DNA of 64,000 nucleotides, from the NCBI RefSeq assembly GCF_008329645.1, contig NZ_CP043474.1, positions 5,022,001-5,086,000 of the forward strand, given 5' to 3'. Positions within the stretch are counted from its first letter, which is position 1. Each line of letters opens with the position of its first letter. Below are positions 50,367 through 58,841 of the stretch, one piece after another. Source of the stretch: Mycolicibacterium grossiae. GTDB taxonomy: Bacteria; Actinomycetota; Actinomycetes; Mycobacteriales; Mycobacteriaceae. The notes below the pieces were generated by a model. That model was not told where the DNA came from, searched no databases, and worked only from the letters and a program-made list of their open reading frames with translations. A program made the translations under genes and the position numbers.

Positions 50367-51184
50367 TGCGCGTCGGTTTCATCGGGTTGGGCAGCCAGGG
50401 TGGGCCGATGGCCCGCCGGATCGTCGAGGGCGGTTGGGAATTGACGCTGTGGGCGCGACGCGCGGCGTCGGTCGAACCCTATGCGGACACCGCGGCGAAG
50501 GTCGCCTCGACGCCCGCCGAACTCGGCGCCGCGAGCGACCTGGTGTGCCTGTGCGTCGTCGGCGACGACGACGTGCGTCAGGTGCTCGACGGCCCGGACG
50601 GGGTGCTCGCCGGGATGGCGAGCGGCGGATTGCTCGCCATTCACAGCACCGTGCATCCCGACACGTGTCGGGCGATCGCCGAACTCGCCGCGCAGTGCGG
50701 TGTTTCGGTGATCGACGCCCCCGTGAGCGGCGGCGGTCCTGCGGCGGCCGAGGGCACCCTCCTGGTGATGGCCGGCGGTGAGGAGGCCGATGTCGAGCGC
50801 GCCCGGCCGGTGTTCGCGACGTTCGCCGACCCGGTCGTGCACCTGGGTGGGCTCGGCAGCGGGCAGGTCACCAAGATCCTGAACAACCTGCTGTTCAGCG
50901 CCAACCTCGGCAGTGCGGTGAGCACGCTCGACCTCGGCGAGGCGCTGGGCGTGCCCCGCGACCGGCTGTGCCAGGTGCTGGCGCGGGGTTCGGCGACGAG
51001 CAAGGCCGTCAACAGCATCTCGATGTTCGGCGGCACGCTCGAGGGCCTCGCGCCCATCGCCGGGGCGCTGCTGCAGAAGGACGTCCGGCACGCCGCGGCG
51101 CTCGCCGACGACGCGTCGGCCCCGCAGGGGTCGGTGTTCACGGCCGCCGACACGGCCCTGGAGTCGATGGACCATCCGAGGTGA
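50366..51184 (+). CDS. NAD(P)-dependent beta-hydroxyacid dehydrogenase family protein
   Basis: The protein has 272 residues from an ATG sharing one base with the previous stop. The N-terminal Rossmann motif is VGFIGLGSQGGPMARR, the substrate loop is IDAPVSGGGPAAAEGTLLVM (~ residue 117), and the catalytic Lys lies in GQVTKILNNLLFS (~ 167). The family includes 3-hydroxyisobutyrate and tartronate semialdehyde dehydrogenases and imine reductases. It is followed by a paralogue overlapping by 4 nt. Confidence 0.93.
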   Translation: MRVGFIGLGSQGGPMARRIVEGGWELTLWARRAASVEPYADTAAKVASTPAELGAASDLVCLCVVGDDDVRQVLDGPDGVLAGMASGGLLAIHSTVHPDTCRAIAELAAQCGVSVIDAPVSGGGPAAAEGTLLVMAGGEEADVERARPVFATFADPVVHLGGLGSGQVTKILNNLLFSANLGSAVSTLDLGEALGVPRDRLCQVLARGSATSKAVNSISMFGGTLEGLAPIAGALLQKDVRHAAALADDASAPQGSVFTAADTALESMDHPR

Positions 51185-51972
51185 GGATCGGCGTCGTCGG
51201 TGCCGGGCGCATGGGCAGACCCATGGTGCGACGGCTGGTCGACGCCGGTCACGACGTGCGCGCCGTCGGCCGCACCGAGGCCCGGCGCGCCGAGGTCGCG
51301 TCCCTCGGCGCACGTCCCGTCGGCGCACTGGCGGAGGCCGCTCGTGACGCCGACGCCGTCGTCGTGTGCCTGTTCACCGACGATCAGGTCCGCGACGTCT
51401 GCCTCGACGGTGAGCTGGTGGCGGCGATGCCGTCCGGCTCGGTGCTGGTGCTGCACACGACCGGGAGCCCGCGGACCGCGCAGGCGATCGCCCAGCGATT
51501 CGGCCACGTCGACGTCGTCGACGCGCCGGTGAGCGGCGGGCCGCACGACGTGGCCGCCGGCCGGGTGACGGTCTTCGTCGGTGGCACCGACGACGCGGTC
51601 GCCCGCGTACGGCCGGTGCTCGACGCCTACGCGGATCCCATCCTGCGTGCCGGTGCGACCGGGGCCGGGCAACTGGTGAAGCTGGTGAACAACGCGATGT
51701 TCGCCGCGCAGATCGGTCTGGTGGCCGAGGGCGCCCGACTCGGCGCGCGGCTCGGCATCGCCGAGAAGCCGCTGCTGGAGGCGCTGGTGCACGGCAGTGC
51801 GGCGAGCCGGGCGCTCGGCATGGTCGCCGGTGCCGGGTCGGCCGACGCGTTCCTCGCCGCCGTCGGCGGGTTCATCGGCAAGGACGTCGCGGTGGTCCGG
51901 GCGACGGCGGCCGAGCTGGGCGGTGATCTCGGCGCCCTCGAACCCCTGGTGGACGTCGCGCTGCCGGGGTGA
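51181..51972 (+). CDS. NAD(P)-dependent beta-hydroxyacid dehydrogenase family protein, paralogue
   Basis: The protein has 263 residues from a GTG in the GTGA overlap. It has IGVVGAGRMGRPMVRRL, VDAPVSGGPHDVAAGRVTVF and the Lys motif GQLVKLVNNAMFA. Identity to the preceding gene product is moderate, so this is an old tandem duplication or a heteromeric pair. It ends 116 nt before the P450 start. Confidence 0.93.
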   Translation: MRIGVVGAGRMGRPMVRRLVDAGHDVRAVGRTEARRAEVASLGARPVGALAEAARDADAVVVCLFTDDQVRDVCLDGELVAAMPSGSVLVLHTTGSPRTAQAIAQRFGHVDVVDAPVSGGPHDVAAGRVTVFVGGTDDAVARVRPVLDAYADPILRAGATGAGQLVKLVNNAMFAAQIGLVAEGARLGARLGIAEKPLLEALVHGSAASRALGMVAGAGSADAFLAAVGGFIGKDVAVVRATAAELGGDLGALEPLVDVALPG

Positions 51973-52088
51973 TCAACGAATCTGCGAGAGTTGGCGATTC
52001 GGCTGTTTTCCACCACACCGTGTCGCATACTGTGCCCGTTACAGAACTGCAGCCGTGCGTAACGACGTTCCGCGCCGAGGAGGACCTC

Positions 52089-53291
52089 GTGACCAAGCCG
52101 AGCCTGGAATTCGATCCCGTATCGCAGGAATACTTCGACAATCCGTACGAGATCTACCGGCGGATGCGTGACGAGGCGCCGCTCTACTACGACGAGCGCG
52201 AGGACTTCTACGCCCTGACCCGGCACGCCGACGTCGCAGCCGCGCTGAAGGACCACGAGTCGTTCTCGTCGTCGCGCGGCTGCGATCTGGCGATGGTGCG
52301 CTCCGAGGAGGGGCCGCAGAAGTCGATCATCTTCATGGACCCGCCGGACCACCGGCACATGCGCAGCCTGCTGAACAAGGCGTTCACCCCGCGCGCCATC
52401 CAGTCTCAGCGCGAGACGATCGTCGAACTCGTCGAGCGCTACCTCGGCCGGGTGAATCCCGACCACTTCGACGTGGTGCAGGACTTCTCCGCGCCGTTCC
52501 CGGTCGAGGTGATCACCCGCATGGCCGGCGTGCCCGAGGAATTCAGCCAGCAGGTGCGGCACTGGATCGACGTCAGCCTGGAACGGCAGCCCGGGCAGAT
52601 CGGGTGGACCGACAGGAACATGCAGGCGAACATCGACTCGGGGATGTACTACTACGGGCTGGTCCAGGAACGTCGGGAGAGTCCCCAGGACGACATGATC
52701 AGCCGCTTGATTGCCGCGGAGATCCCCGGCCCCGACGGCGCGATGCGTCGCCTCGACGACCTGGAGATCACGGGTTTCGCGGTGCTGCTCGGCGGCGCCG
52801 GCGCCGAGACGGTCACCAAGCTCGTCGGCAGCGCCGTGGTCGAGTTCGCCCGGCACCCCGAGCAGTGGCAGCTGCTGCTCGACGACCGCAGCCTGATCCC
52901 GGCGGCCGTCGAGGAGCTGCTGCGCTACGTCGGGCCGGTGCAGTACAACGTGCGCTACACGCTCAAGGAGGCCGAGCTGCCCAGCGGCACCGTGCCCGCG
53001 CACAAGCCGGTGTTCCTGATGAAGGCGTCGGCGAACCGCGATCCGCGTGCGTTCACCGACGCCGAGACCTTCGACATCACCCGCGACCGCACCGAGGCAC
53101 AGAACCTCGGGCTGGGGTACGGAATTCACAGCTGCCTCGGCGCGGCACTGGCCCGCCTCGAGACGGCAATCGCGCTGGAGCACCTGCTCGACTTCATGCC
53201 GCGCTTCGAGGTGGACTTCGACGGCCTGCAGCGCGTGGCCATGCAGAACGTTGCGGGCTACCACCACGTTCCGGTGCGGGTGCTGCGGTGA
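52089..53291 (+). CDS. Cytochrome P450
   Basis: The protein has 400 residues from the GTG at 52089, which has GAGGAGGA 4 nt upstream. An in-frame start at 51969 adds 40 unusual residues. Landmarks: I-helix LLGGAGAETVTKL (~ residue 238), where the usual Thr-Thr is Thr-Val, ExxR in VEELLRYV (~ 277) and the heme loop LGYGIHSCLGAALAR with Cys ~348. The next gene is a ferredoxin, overlapping by 4 nt. It is a different subfamily from the other P450s here. Confidence 0.95.
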   Translation: MTKPSLEFDPVSQEYFDNPYEIYRRMRDEAPLYYDEREDFYALTRHADVAAALKDHESFSSSRGCDLAMVRSEEGPQKSIIFMDPPDHRHMRSLLNKAFTPRAIQSQRETIVELVERYLGRVNPDHFDVVQDFSAPFPVEVITRMAGVPEEFSQQVRHWIDVSLERQPGQIGWTDRNMQANIDSGMYYYGLVQERRESPQDDMISRLIAAEIPGPDGAMRRLDDLEITGFAVLLGGAGAETVTKLVGSAVVEFARHPEQWQLLLDDRSLIPAAVEELLRYVGPVQYNVRYTLKEAELPSGTVPAHKPVFLMKASANRDPRAFTDAETFDITRDRTEAQNLGLGYGIHSCLGAALARLETAIALEHLLDFMPRFEVDFDGLQRVAMQNVAGYHHVPVRVLR

Positions 53292-53488
53292 CCCAGCGCA
53301 TTGAGGTCGACTTCGGCCTGTGCGAGAGCAACGGCGTCTGCATGGGCATCATCCCGGAGGTCTTCGAACTCGACGACGAGGACTACCTGCACGTGCTCAC
53401 CGACGAGGTCACCCCGGACAACGAGCAGCAGGTTCGCGAATCCGTCCGGCAGTGCCCCCGCCAGGCGATCGCCATCGTCGACGCCTAG
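53288..53488 (+). CDS. 3Fe-4S ferredoxin
   Basis: The protein has 66 residues from a GTG in the GTGA overlap with the P450. Cys12, Cys18 and Cys56 (LCESNGVC, RQCPRQAI) fit a [3Fe-4S] ferredoxin. Asn replaces the His or Cys at the second ligand position. Dedicated electron donor to the upstream P450. Confidence 0.95.
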   Translation: MTQRIEVDFGLCESNGVCMGIIPEVFELDDEDYLHVLTDEVTPDNEQQVRESVRQCPRQAIAIVDA

Positions 53489-53885
53489 CTGCAAGGGCGC
53501 ACGCGGTATTCGACGTCTGCGCGAAGTGATCGACCTGATGGACGGTGGAGCGCAGTCACCGAAGGAGACGTGGTTGCGACTGTTGCTCATCGACGCCGGC
53601 TATCCGCGGCCGCGGACGCAGATTCCGGTGTCCGACGACGCCGGCCGCGCCTTCGCCTATCTGGACATGGGTTGGGACGACGACGTGAAGATCGCGGTGG
53701 AGTACGACGGCGAGCAGCACCGGACGGACCGCGACCAGTGGACCTGGGACGTCCGGCGGCTGCGCGAGGTCACCGACCGAGGATGGCTGCACGTCGAGGT
53801 CATCGCCGGTGATCGGCCGGCCGACGTCCTGCGCCGTGTCGCTCGAGCGTGGGCTCAGCGCCGAACCGGCAATCAGAGTGCTTGA
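53489..53885 (+). pseudogene. 5'-truncated DUF559 (VSR-like endonuclease fold) gene remnant
   Basis: Directly after the ferredoxin stop, the frame reads KGARGIRRLREVIDLMDGGA, then QSPKETWLRLLLIDAGYPRP and IAVEYDGEQHRTDRDQW. This is the C-terminal half of the ~280-residue DUF559 proteins common in mycobacteria, including the D-x-EYDG-Q nuclease-like core. The N-terminal ~150 residues are missing, and homology begins right after the ferredoxin stop codon, so a deletion has fused the two loci. The first possible internal start is ATG 53539 without a ribosome site. A short expressed product cannot be excluded. Confidence 0.7.
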
Positions 53886-53903
53886 ACGGCCCGCTTCGTC
53901 ACA

Positions 53904-53918
53904 CGGAATGTCATTCCG
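53904..53918. repeat. 15-bp perfect palindrome in a convergent gap
   Basis: CGGAATG-T-CATTCCG lies in the 64-nt gap between the DUF559 remnant and the DUF1330 gene. The single-base loop makes a hairpin terminator unlikely, and no promoter is expected here. Role unknown. Confidence 0.5.
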
Positions 53919-53949
53919 GCGCAGACCGGGCGGCGCACACGCGAGGCAG

Positions 53950-54237
53950 CTAGCCGAGGCCCGTCACGAGGGCGCCGGTGCAGTGGGCGGCCGACTGTCG
54001 GATCTTGGCGGCCTCCTGGTACTGGTCGGACTCGTACCAGGCCCGCGCGGCGTCCGGGGACTCGAACTCCAGGATCACGGTCTGCGGGCCGTGCCAATCG
54101 CCTTCCAGCGGCTGGGGCGACGGATCGAAGGCCAGCAGGGTGGCGCCCGCCATCGCCTTGCCGGCGAGCTTGCCGTACTCGGCGAACTTCTCGGGGTCGT
54201 GCACGTCCTCGGTGATCACGATGTACGCCTTGGGCAC
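53950..54237 (-). CDS. DUF1330 family protein
   Basis: The protein has 95 residues. The pattern KAYIVITEDVHDPEKFAEYG...GDWHGPQTVILEFESPDAARAWYESDQYQ is typical of DUF1330, a ferredoxin-like alpha/beta fold dimer related to ABM-type small oxygenases. It is co-directional with the ferredoxin 13 nt upstream. Function unproven, but such proteins recur next to catabolic operons. Confidence 0.92.
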   Translation of the reverse strand: MPKAYIVITEDVHDPEKFAEYGKLAGKAMAGATLLAFDPSPQPLEGDWHGPQTVILEFESPDAARAWYESDQYQEAAKIRQSAAHCTGALVTGLG

Positions 54238-54250
54238 TGCGGTCTCCTCC

Positions 54251-54442
54251 TCAGTCGGCTTCGCTGATCGCCCGTTCCGGGCAGTTCTGAATCGCCTCGC
54301 GCGCAGCGGCTTCGAGGTCGACGGGTACTTCGGAGGGCACGGCGACCGCCCAGCCGTCGTCGGTCATGTCGAACACCTCGGGGCACAGCGTCAGGCACAT
54401 ACCGTGACCGGCGCACCGGTCCTCGTCGACGACCACCCTCAT
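54251..54442 (-). CDS. Ferredoxin (3Fe-4S type, with a fourth cysteine)
   Basis: The protein has 63 residues. Cys10, Cys16, Cys20 and Cys54 appear as CAGHGMCLTLCPEVF...NCPERAI. The His in AGH marks the P450-type [3Fe-4S] class. It overlaps the P450 stop by 4 nt and must be its electron donor. Confidence 0.94.
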   Translation of the reverse strand: MRVVVDEDRCAGHGMCLTLCPEVFDMTDDGWAVAVPSEVPVDLEAAAREAIQNCPERAISEAD

Positions 54443-55713
54443 CGCGCGTCGAACTCCAGGTGCAGCTGGGTCAGCCCGCGCAGGATGTAGGTGGGGATGT
54501 AGTCGTACCGGCGGTCGCCGGCGGACCCGTGGTGCTCCTCGCTGATGCGGATGTCGGTGGTGCGGTCCAAGAGTCGCTCGAGGCCGACGCGCGTCTCGGC
54601 GCGGGCCAGCGGCGCCCCCGGGCAGCTGTGGATGCCGCGACCGAACGCGAGGTGTTGCCGGGCGTTCTTGCGGTCGGGATCGAAGTCATCGGGGTTCTCG
54701 AACCGCCGCGGATCCCGGTTGGCCGCACCGTTGATCACCATGACCGTGGTCCCGGCGCCGAGGGTCTGGTCGCCGACGGTGGTGGGGACGCGCGAGAGCC
54801 GGAAGTCGCCCTTGACCGGGCTCTCGATGCGCAGGCACTCCTCGATGAAGTTCGGCAGCAGGCTGCGGTCCTCGCGCAGCCGCCGCTGCACGTCGGGCCG
54901 GTCGCCGATCACCTTCAACGCCGTGCTCAGCAGCCGGACCGTGGTCTCCTGGCCGGCGGAGAACACGTTGGTGGCGACGCGGACGACGTCGGCCACCTCC
55001 GGCACCGTGCCGTCCGGGAAGCTGGCGGTGGCCAACCCCGTCAGCACGTCGTCGCGGGGCTCGGTGCGGCGTTCCTCGACGTAGGTGGCGAACACCTCGT
55101 AGAGGTACTCCAGCGGCGTCTTGTTCATCGTCTTGTCCGCGTTGCCGACGGCACTGCCGTGGGTGCCGCGCGCCAGCCGCTCGAGCAGCTCGGGGCGGTC
55201 CTCCTCCGGCACGCCGAGGAGGTCGGCGATGATGCGCAGCGTGAAGGGCGCCGCGAAGCCGGAGATGAACTCGCCGCCGCCGGGCGCCAGGAAGCCGTCG
55301 AGGATGTCGTCGGCGATCTGCCACATCGCGTCCTCGTTCTCCTTGAGGCGCTTGGGCGTGATGAGGCGCATGAGCAGCGCCCGGTGGTTGGTGTGCGTCG
55401 GCGGGTCGAGCGTGGGCAGCTGGTCGGAGAACGGGATCTCGTCGCGGTGCTCGACGATGAGGTCGGTGACGTCGTCCCCCTCGAGCGGGACGGGGAAGCC
55501 CGGGAAGGGCCCGGTGACCGAGATGCACGACGAGAAGGTCTCGGCGTCGTTGTAGACGTCGACGGCCTCCTGCCAGCCGGTCACCATGGTGACGCCGTAG
55601 TGGTCCTCGCGGGCGACGGGGCACTTGGTGCGCAGCGCCTCGTAGAAGCGGTACGGGTCGTCGGTGAGCCGCCCGTCCCGGAAGAAGTCGACCGTGGTGA
55701 GGTCCTCCGACAT
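54439..55713 (-). CDS. Cytochrome P450
   Basis: The protein has 424 residues from the ATG at 55713 with GGAG 5 nt upstream. A longer frame to 56595 is antisense read-through of neighbouring genes. Landmarks: I-helix FSAGQETTVRLL (~ residue 255), ExxR in IEECLRIES (~ 293) and the heme loop FGRGIHSCPGAPLAR with Cys ~363. It is a close paralogue of the P450 at 18191, which lacks a local ferredoxin, so this ferredoxin may serve both. A perfect GAGAAT palindrome lies 27 nt upstream. Confidence 0.95.
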   Translation of the reverse strand: MSEDLTTVDFFRDGRLTDDPYRFYEALRTKCPVAREDHYGVTMVTGWQEAVDVYNDAETFSSCISVTGPFPGFPVPLEGDDVTDLIVEHRDEIPFSDQLPTLDPPTHTNHRALLMRLITPKRLKENEDAMWQIADDILDGFLAPGGGEFISGFAAPFTLRIIADLLGVPEEDRPELLERLARGTHGSAVGNADKTMNKTPLEYLYEVFATYVEERRTEPRDDVLTGLATASFPDGTVPEVADVVRVATNVFSAGQETTVRLLSTALKVIGDRPDVQRRLREDRSLLPNFIEECLRIESPVKGDFRLSRVPTTVGDQTLGAGTTVMVINGAANRDPRRFENPDDFDPDRKNARQHLAFGRGIHSCPGAPLARAETRVGLERLLDRTTDIRISEEHHGSAGDRRYDYIPTYILRGLTQLHLEFDAR

Positions 55714-55739
55714 GCCAGCTCCGTTCGACGGTGAGTCAG

Positions 55740-55756
55740 TGAGAATATGATTCTCA
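55740..55756. promoter_or_regulatory. Perfect palindromic operator TGAGAAT-N3-ATTCTCA
   Basis: TGAGAATATGATTCTCA lies 27 nt upstream of the P450 start in an A/T-rich 80-nt gap. The half-sites are identical to those at 13098, on the same 17-bp frame. A -10-like CATATT on the minus strand falls inside the dyad, so binding would block transcription. Confidence 0.82.
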
Positions 55757-55793
55757 TCTTTGGCTATCACATTTTCATACCGGCCGTAGCGCG

Positions 55794-56324
55794 TCAACGA
55801 CCGTCGATGCCGAAGGCGTTCACCGCCAGCGCCAGCAGGTGGTACGCCCCCACGGTGAACACCAGGTCCATGCGCTGCCGCTCGTCGAAGTAGTCGCTCA
55901 GCGCGGCCCACGTCGACGCAGACAGAGTGTTGCGGGTGTCGAGTTCGTCGGCGGCCGCGACGACCAGCAGGTCGACGTCCTCGAGGTCGGCGCCGCCGCC
56001 CGCCCGCACCGCGGCGATCTCCGCGTCGGTGAGCCCGACGCGCCGTGCCAGCGGCACGTGGTGGTCCCACAGGTACTCCGACTCGCGGTGCAGCGCCGCC
56101 CGCAGGATCGCCACTTCGCGCACCCGCGGCGTCAGCGTCGACCGCAACAGCAGGTGCGCGTTGAAGTGCAGGTAGGCCTGCGTCAGCGACTCGTGCCGCA
56201 GCAGCGTCGCCAGCAGCGTGCCGGCGTCGCGGGGATTGGCCCGGTCGGCGGGCAGCAGGGGGCTCAGCGCCTCGCGCACCGCCGAGTCCCACTGCTCGTC
56301 CGGCAGCGGCGTGATCCGCGACAT
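55794..56324 (-). CDS. Carboxymuconolactone decarboxylase family protein lacking the CxxC motif
   Basis: The protein has 176 residues. The segment LTPRVREVAILRAALHRESE, YLWDHHVPLARRVGLTDAEI is the CMD/AhpD core, but the redox CxxC or Cys of AhpD-type members is absent (RES). It follows the TauD-like gene directly with no gap. The Glu/His residues in the core could still support decarboxylase or hydrolase chemistry on a small ring lactone. Confidence 0.88.
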   Translation of the reverse strand: MSRITPLPDEQWDSAVREALSPLLPADRANPRDAGTLLATLLRHESLTQAYLHFNAHLLLRSTLTPRVREVAILRAALHRESEYLWDHHVPLARRVGLTDAEIAAVRAGGGADLEDVDLLVVAAADELDTRNTLSASTWAALSDYFDERQRMDLVFTVGAYHLLALAVNAFGIDGR

Positions 56325-57170
56325 CTACTGAATCGGTTCGTCGCCGAGCACCGTGGTGCGCAACATCTCCCGCGGCGAGTCCGGGTCGTAGGGCGCCGCC
56401 CGGTGCAGCACGCCGTTGTTGTCCCAAATGACGGTGTCCCCCACCGACCAACGGTGCCGGTACACCAGGTGCGGCGCGGTGGCGCGGTCGAGCAGTTCGG
56501 CGAGCAGCGCCCGGCCCTCGTCGAGGTCCATGCCGACGACGTGGTCGGCCGACGCACCCAGCACCAGCGACCGGCGCCCGCTGCGGTGCGTCCACACCAG
56601 CGGGTGTTCGTGGGTGGGACGGGAGCGCCAGCGCGCCAACTCCTCGGGCGACGGGTCGGCATTCACCCGCCGCTGCGACGCCTCTAGCGAGTGCACCACC
56701 CGCAGTGCGCCGTAGCGCTCCTTCTCCTCGTCACTGAACGCCTCGTACGCGGCGTAGGAGTTGGCGAACTCGGTCTCGCCACCCCGGGTGGCGACCTGCT
56801 TGGCCGACAGCACGGTGGCCTTCTGCGGGCACTCGTCGTGCAGCGGGGTACAGCCGTCGATGTGCCAGTCGAACGTCGCCCGCAGGTAGGCAGCCGAGGA
56901 ATTCTTCGCCTGGTCGAGCGTCACGGGATAGATGCCGGGCACCGGGTGATGGCCGTCGGACGAGTGGTCGATCGCACCGAGCCGACGGCAGAACGCCACC
57001 TGCGCTTCGGGTTTCAGCCCGAGGCGCGGGAAGACGAGGACGCCGGTGTCCTCGAGCGCGTCGAGCACGGACCGGGCCAGCGAGTCGTCGGCCGCCAGCC
57101 GCTCGGGATCGACGCCGGTCACCTCGGCGCCCACCGAGTCGGTGAGCGCGGTGATGGTCAACAGGGCCAT
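56325..57170 (-). CDS. TauD/TfdA family Fe(II)/2-oxoglutarate dioxygenase
   Basis: The protein has 281 residues. The iron triad is visible: His103 and Asp105 (TFDWHIDGCTP) and the distal His in NNGVLHRAAPYD (~ residue 256). The 2-oxoglutarate Arg lies in REMLRTTVLG (~ 269). It couples 2-oxoglutarate decarboxylation to hydroxylation or C-X cleavage of an unknown substrate. It is embedded in the Rieske/P450 gene group, adding a third oxygenase type. 34 nt separate it from the small Rieske-associated protein. Confidence 0.94.
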   Translation of the reverse strand: MALLTITALTDSVGAEVTGVDPERLAADDSLARSVLDALEDTGVLVFPRLGLKPEAQVAFCRRLGAIDHSSDGHHPVPGIYPVTLDQAKNSSAAYLRATFDWHIDGCTPLHDECPQKATVLSAKQVATRGGETEFANSYAAYEAFSDEEKERYGALRVVHSLEASQRRVNADPSPEELARWRSRPTHEHPLVWTHRSGRRSLVLGASADHVVGMDLDEGRALLAELLDRATAPHLVYRHRWSVGDTVIWDNNGVLHRAAPYDPDSPREMLRTTVLGDEPIQ

Positions 57171-57204
57171 GGGGTGGTCCTTCCTCGGGGGGTCGCGGGA
57201 GCGC

Positions 57205-57534
57205 TCACGGCACGGGTGCGCTGATGCGGTCGATGACGGCGTCGGCCGAGTCGGCCGGCTTCTGCGTGCCGAACACCTCGATGGCCATCGAGACCATGAT
57301 CATCGAGTAGACGAGGTGCAGCAGGTTGAGCGCGTCGTCGGGCAGGCCATCGAGCGGGTACTTGTCGCAGTAGTCGATGGCCTCTTCGAACCGCGGCGTG
57401 AACGCGTCGTAGAAGTCGTGCAGTTCGGGCATCGACGTGGCGAGGCGAGCCTCCCACCGCTCGGGTTCGGTGGCCAGACACCACTTCTCGGCGAATCGCT
57501 CGTACTCGGCGAAGGCGCTGGGCAGTCGGCTCAC
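57205..57534 (-). CDS. Small Rieske-associated protein of unknown function, copy 1
   Basis: The protein has 109 residues from a GTG at 57534 with GGAGG 7 nt upstream. A GTG 6 nt earlier is too close to that site. It is predicted all-helical, soluble, and shares with the 62446-62787 protein the blocks RLATSM, FYDA-TPR-EEAI, CDK-PLD-LP-D-LNL-HL-YSMIMVS and a C-terminal PVP. It starts 2 nt before the stop... of the Rieske oxygenase region on the same strand (57537). The same order recurs at the second Rieske gene, so it is probably a subunit or assembly factor. No family recognised. Confidence 0.8.
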   Translation of the reverse strand: MSRLPSAFAEYERFAEKWCLATEPERWEARLATSMPELHDFYDAFTPRFEEAIDYCDKYPLDGLPDDALNLLHLVYSMIMVSMAIEVFGTQKPADSADAVIDRISAPVP

Positions 57535-57536
57535 CG

Positions 57537-58808
57537 TCACACCTCCACCGGTCGGCGCTCGCGCTGGTATTCGGTGACCCACTCGACGGCCACGTCATGC
57601 AGGTGGCGGACCAGGATCTCCTGGTCGCTCAGCGGGTAGTCGTCGACGATGGGTTCGTCGAGTCCGTACTCCAGCGCCGCCTGCGTACCACTGAGCATGC
57701 CGGCGTCCTGCAGCGCGAACTCCTTCAACACCACCGACGCCACCTCGTGTTCGATCCGCTCGCGCACCGTGCGGGCCGGATGAAAGGCGTTGTAGGCCTC
57801 GAACCGATGAGTGTTGTGCGACGTGGGCCAGTAGCGGTAGAGCAGGTACCAGCCGTGGTAGATCAGGATCTCCAGGTTGGGGAAGATCTGGAAGTTCGTG
57901 ATGCCCCACGGTTCGATGCCGCCCGGATTCAGACCGGCCGAGAAGTGCGTCTCGGGGGTGCGCCAGGGGCCGACGAGCCCACTGCGGGTGACGCGTTCGA
58001 CGGGATACATGAACTCGTCGGCGAGCAGCCAGCGCCGGGTGCCCGCCGTGGACACCAGCCGGTGCGGCCCGTCGATCTGGAAGTGCCCGCACTCGAACGT
58101 CGCATTGGGCTGGCGCACCTCGGTCGGCACCTGTTGACTGTGCAGCGACGGCACGTGGTAGTACTCCTGGAAGGCGTCGGCGAAGATCTTCCAGTTGCTG
58201 TCGTTGTGGGCGACGAAGTCATAGCGCTCGGTCATGTCCCCGAACGGGTAGTCGTCGAGCGCGGTGATCATCGGCCCGAGGAAGTCGCGCAGCGACCACC
58301 GGGGCTCGTCGTCGAAGTTGATGAACACGAAGCCGTTCCAGACGTCGCACTGCACCGGCTTAAGACCGTACTGCTTCTCGTCGAGGCCGAAGAACTCTCC
58401 GGGTTGCTGCACGAAGGTCAGCCCGCCGTCGAGGCCGTAGCGCCACCCGTGGTACTTGCAGGTGAACTGCCGGCAGGTGCCCTTGACCTCGACGCCGGGG
58501 AAGTCGTTCCACGCCAGCTTGTTTCCGCGGTGGCGGCAGATGTTGTGGAACGCTCGGATCCGCTGATCGCGTCCGCGCACGACGATCACCGAGGTGTTGG
58601 CCGCCTCGACCTCCTTGGTCAGGTAGCTCCCGACGCGCGGCAACTCCTCGACGCGGGCGACGTTGAGCCATGCCCGCTTGAACACCGCCTCCCGTTCGAG
58701 TGCGTAGAACTCGGGGGAGGTGGAGTCGCGGAACGACACCGGGCCGGTGCCGAGATCCGGATAGTGTTCCGTCCAGCTGCCCTCGGCGGGCTTCGGCCAC
58801 TTAGCCAT
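57537..58808 (-). CDS. Rieske non-heme iron oxygenase, alpha subunit
   Basis: The protein has 423 residues. Rieske ligands: Cys91-x-His93 (NICRHRGNKL) and Cys117-x2-His120 (TCKYHGWRYG). The mononuclear iron site has His218 and His223 (DAFQEYYHVPSLH), with Asn205/Asp nearby as bridge. The C-terminal SRPBCC-type catalytic domain is complete. It should hydroxylate an aromatic or alicyclic ring, with the reductase at 59601 as donor. It is a close paralogue of the truncated gene at 62793-64000. Confidence 0.95.
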   Translation of the reverse strand: MAKWPKPAEGSWTEHYPDLGTGPVSFRDSTSPEFYALEREAVFKRAWLNVARVEELPRVGSYLTKEVEAANTSVIVVRGRDQRIRAFHNICRHRGNKLAWNDFPGVEVKGTCRQFTCKYHGWRYGLDGGLTFVQQPGEFFGLDEKQYGLKPVQCDVWNGFVFINFDDEPRWSLRDFLGPMITALDDYPFGDMTERYDFVAHNDSNWKIFADAFQEYYHVPSLHSQQVPTEVRQPNATFECGHFQIDGPHRLVSTAGTRRWLLADEFMYPVERVTRSGLVGPWRTPETHFSAGLNPGGIEPWGITNFQIFPNLEILIYHGWYLLYRYWPTSHNTHRFEAYNAFHPARTVRERIEHEVASVVLKEFALQDAGMLSGTQAALEYGLDEPIVDDYPLSDQEILVRHLHDVAVEWVTEYQRERRPVEV

Positions 58809-58841
58809 GCGAACCTCCCAGTCCTGGTGCGGTATTCGTCG

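Noticed and set aside
55714..56595. N-terminal extension of the P450 at 54439
   Set aside because: The extended frame runs through the CMD and TauD-like genes in the wrong frame and across the operator. The ATG at 55713 has a ribosome site and a normal P450 N-terminus.
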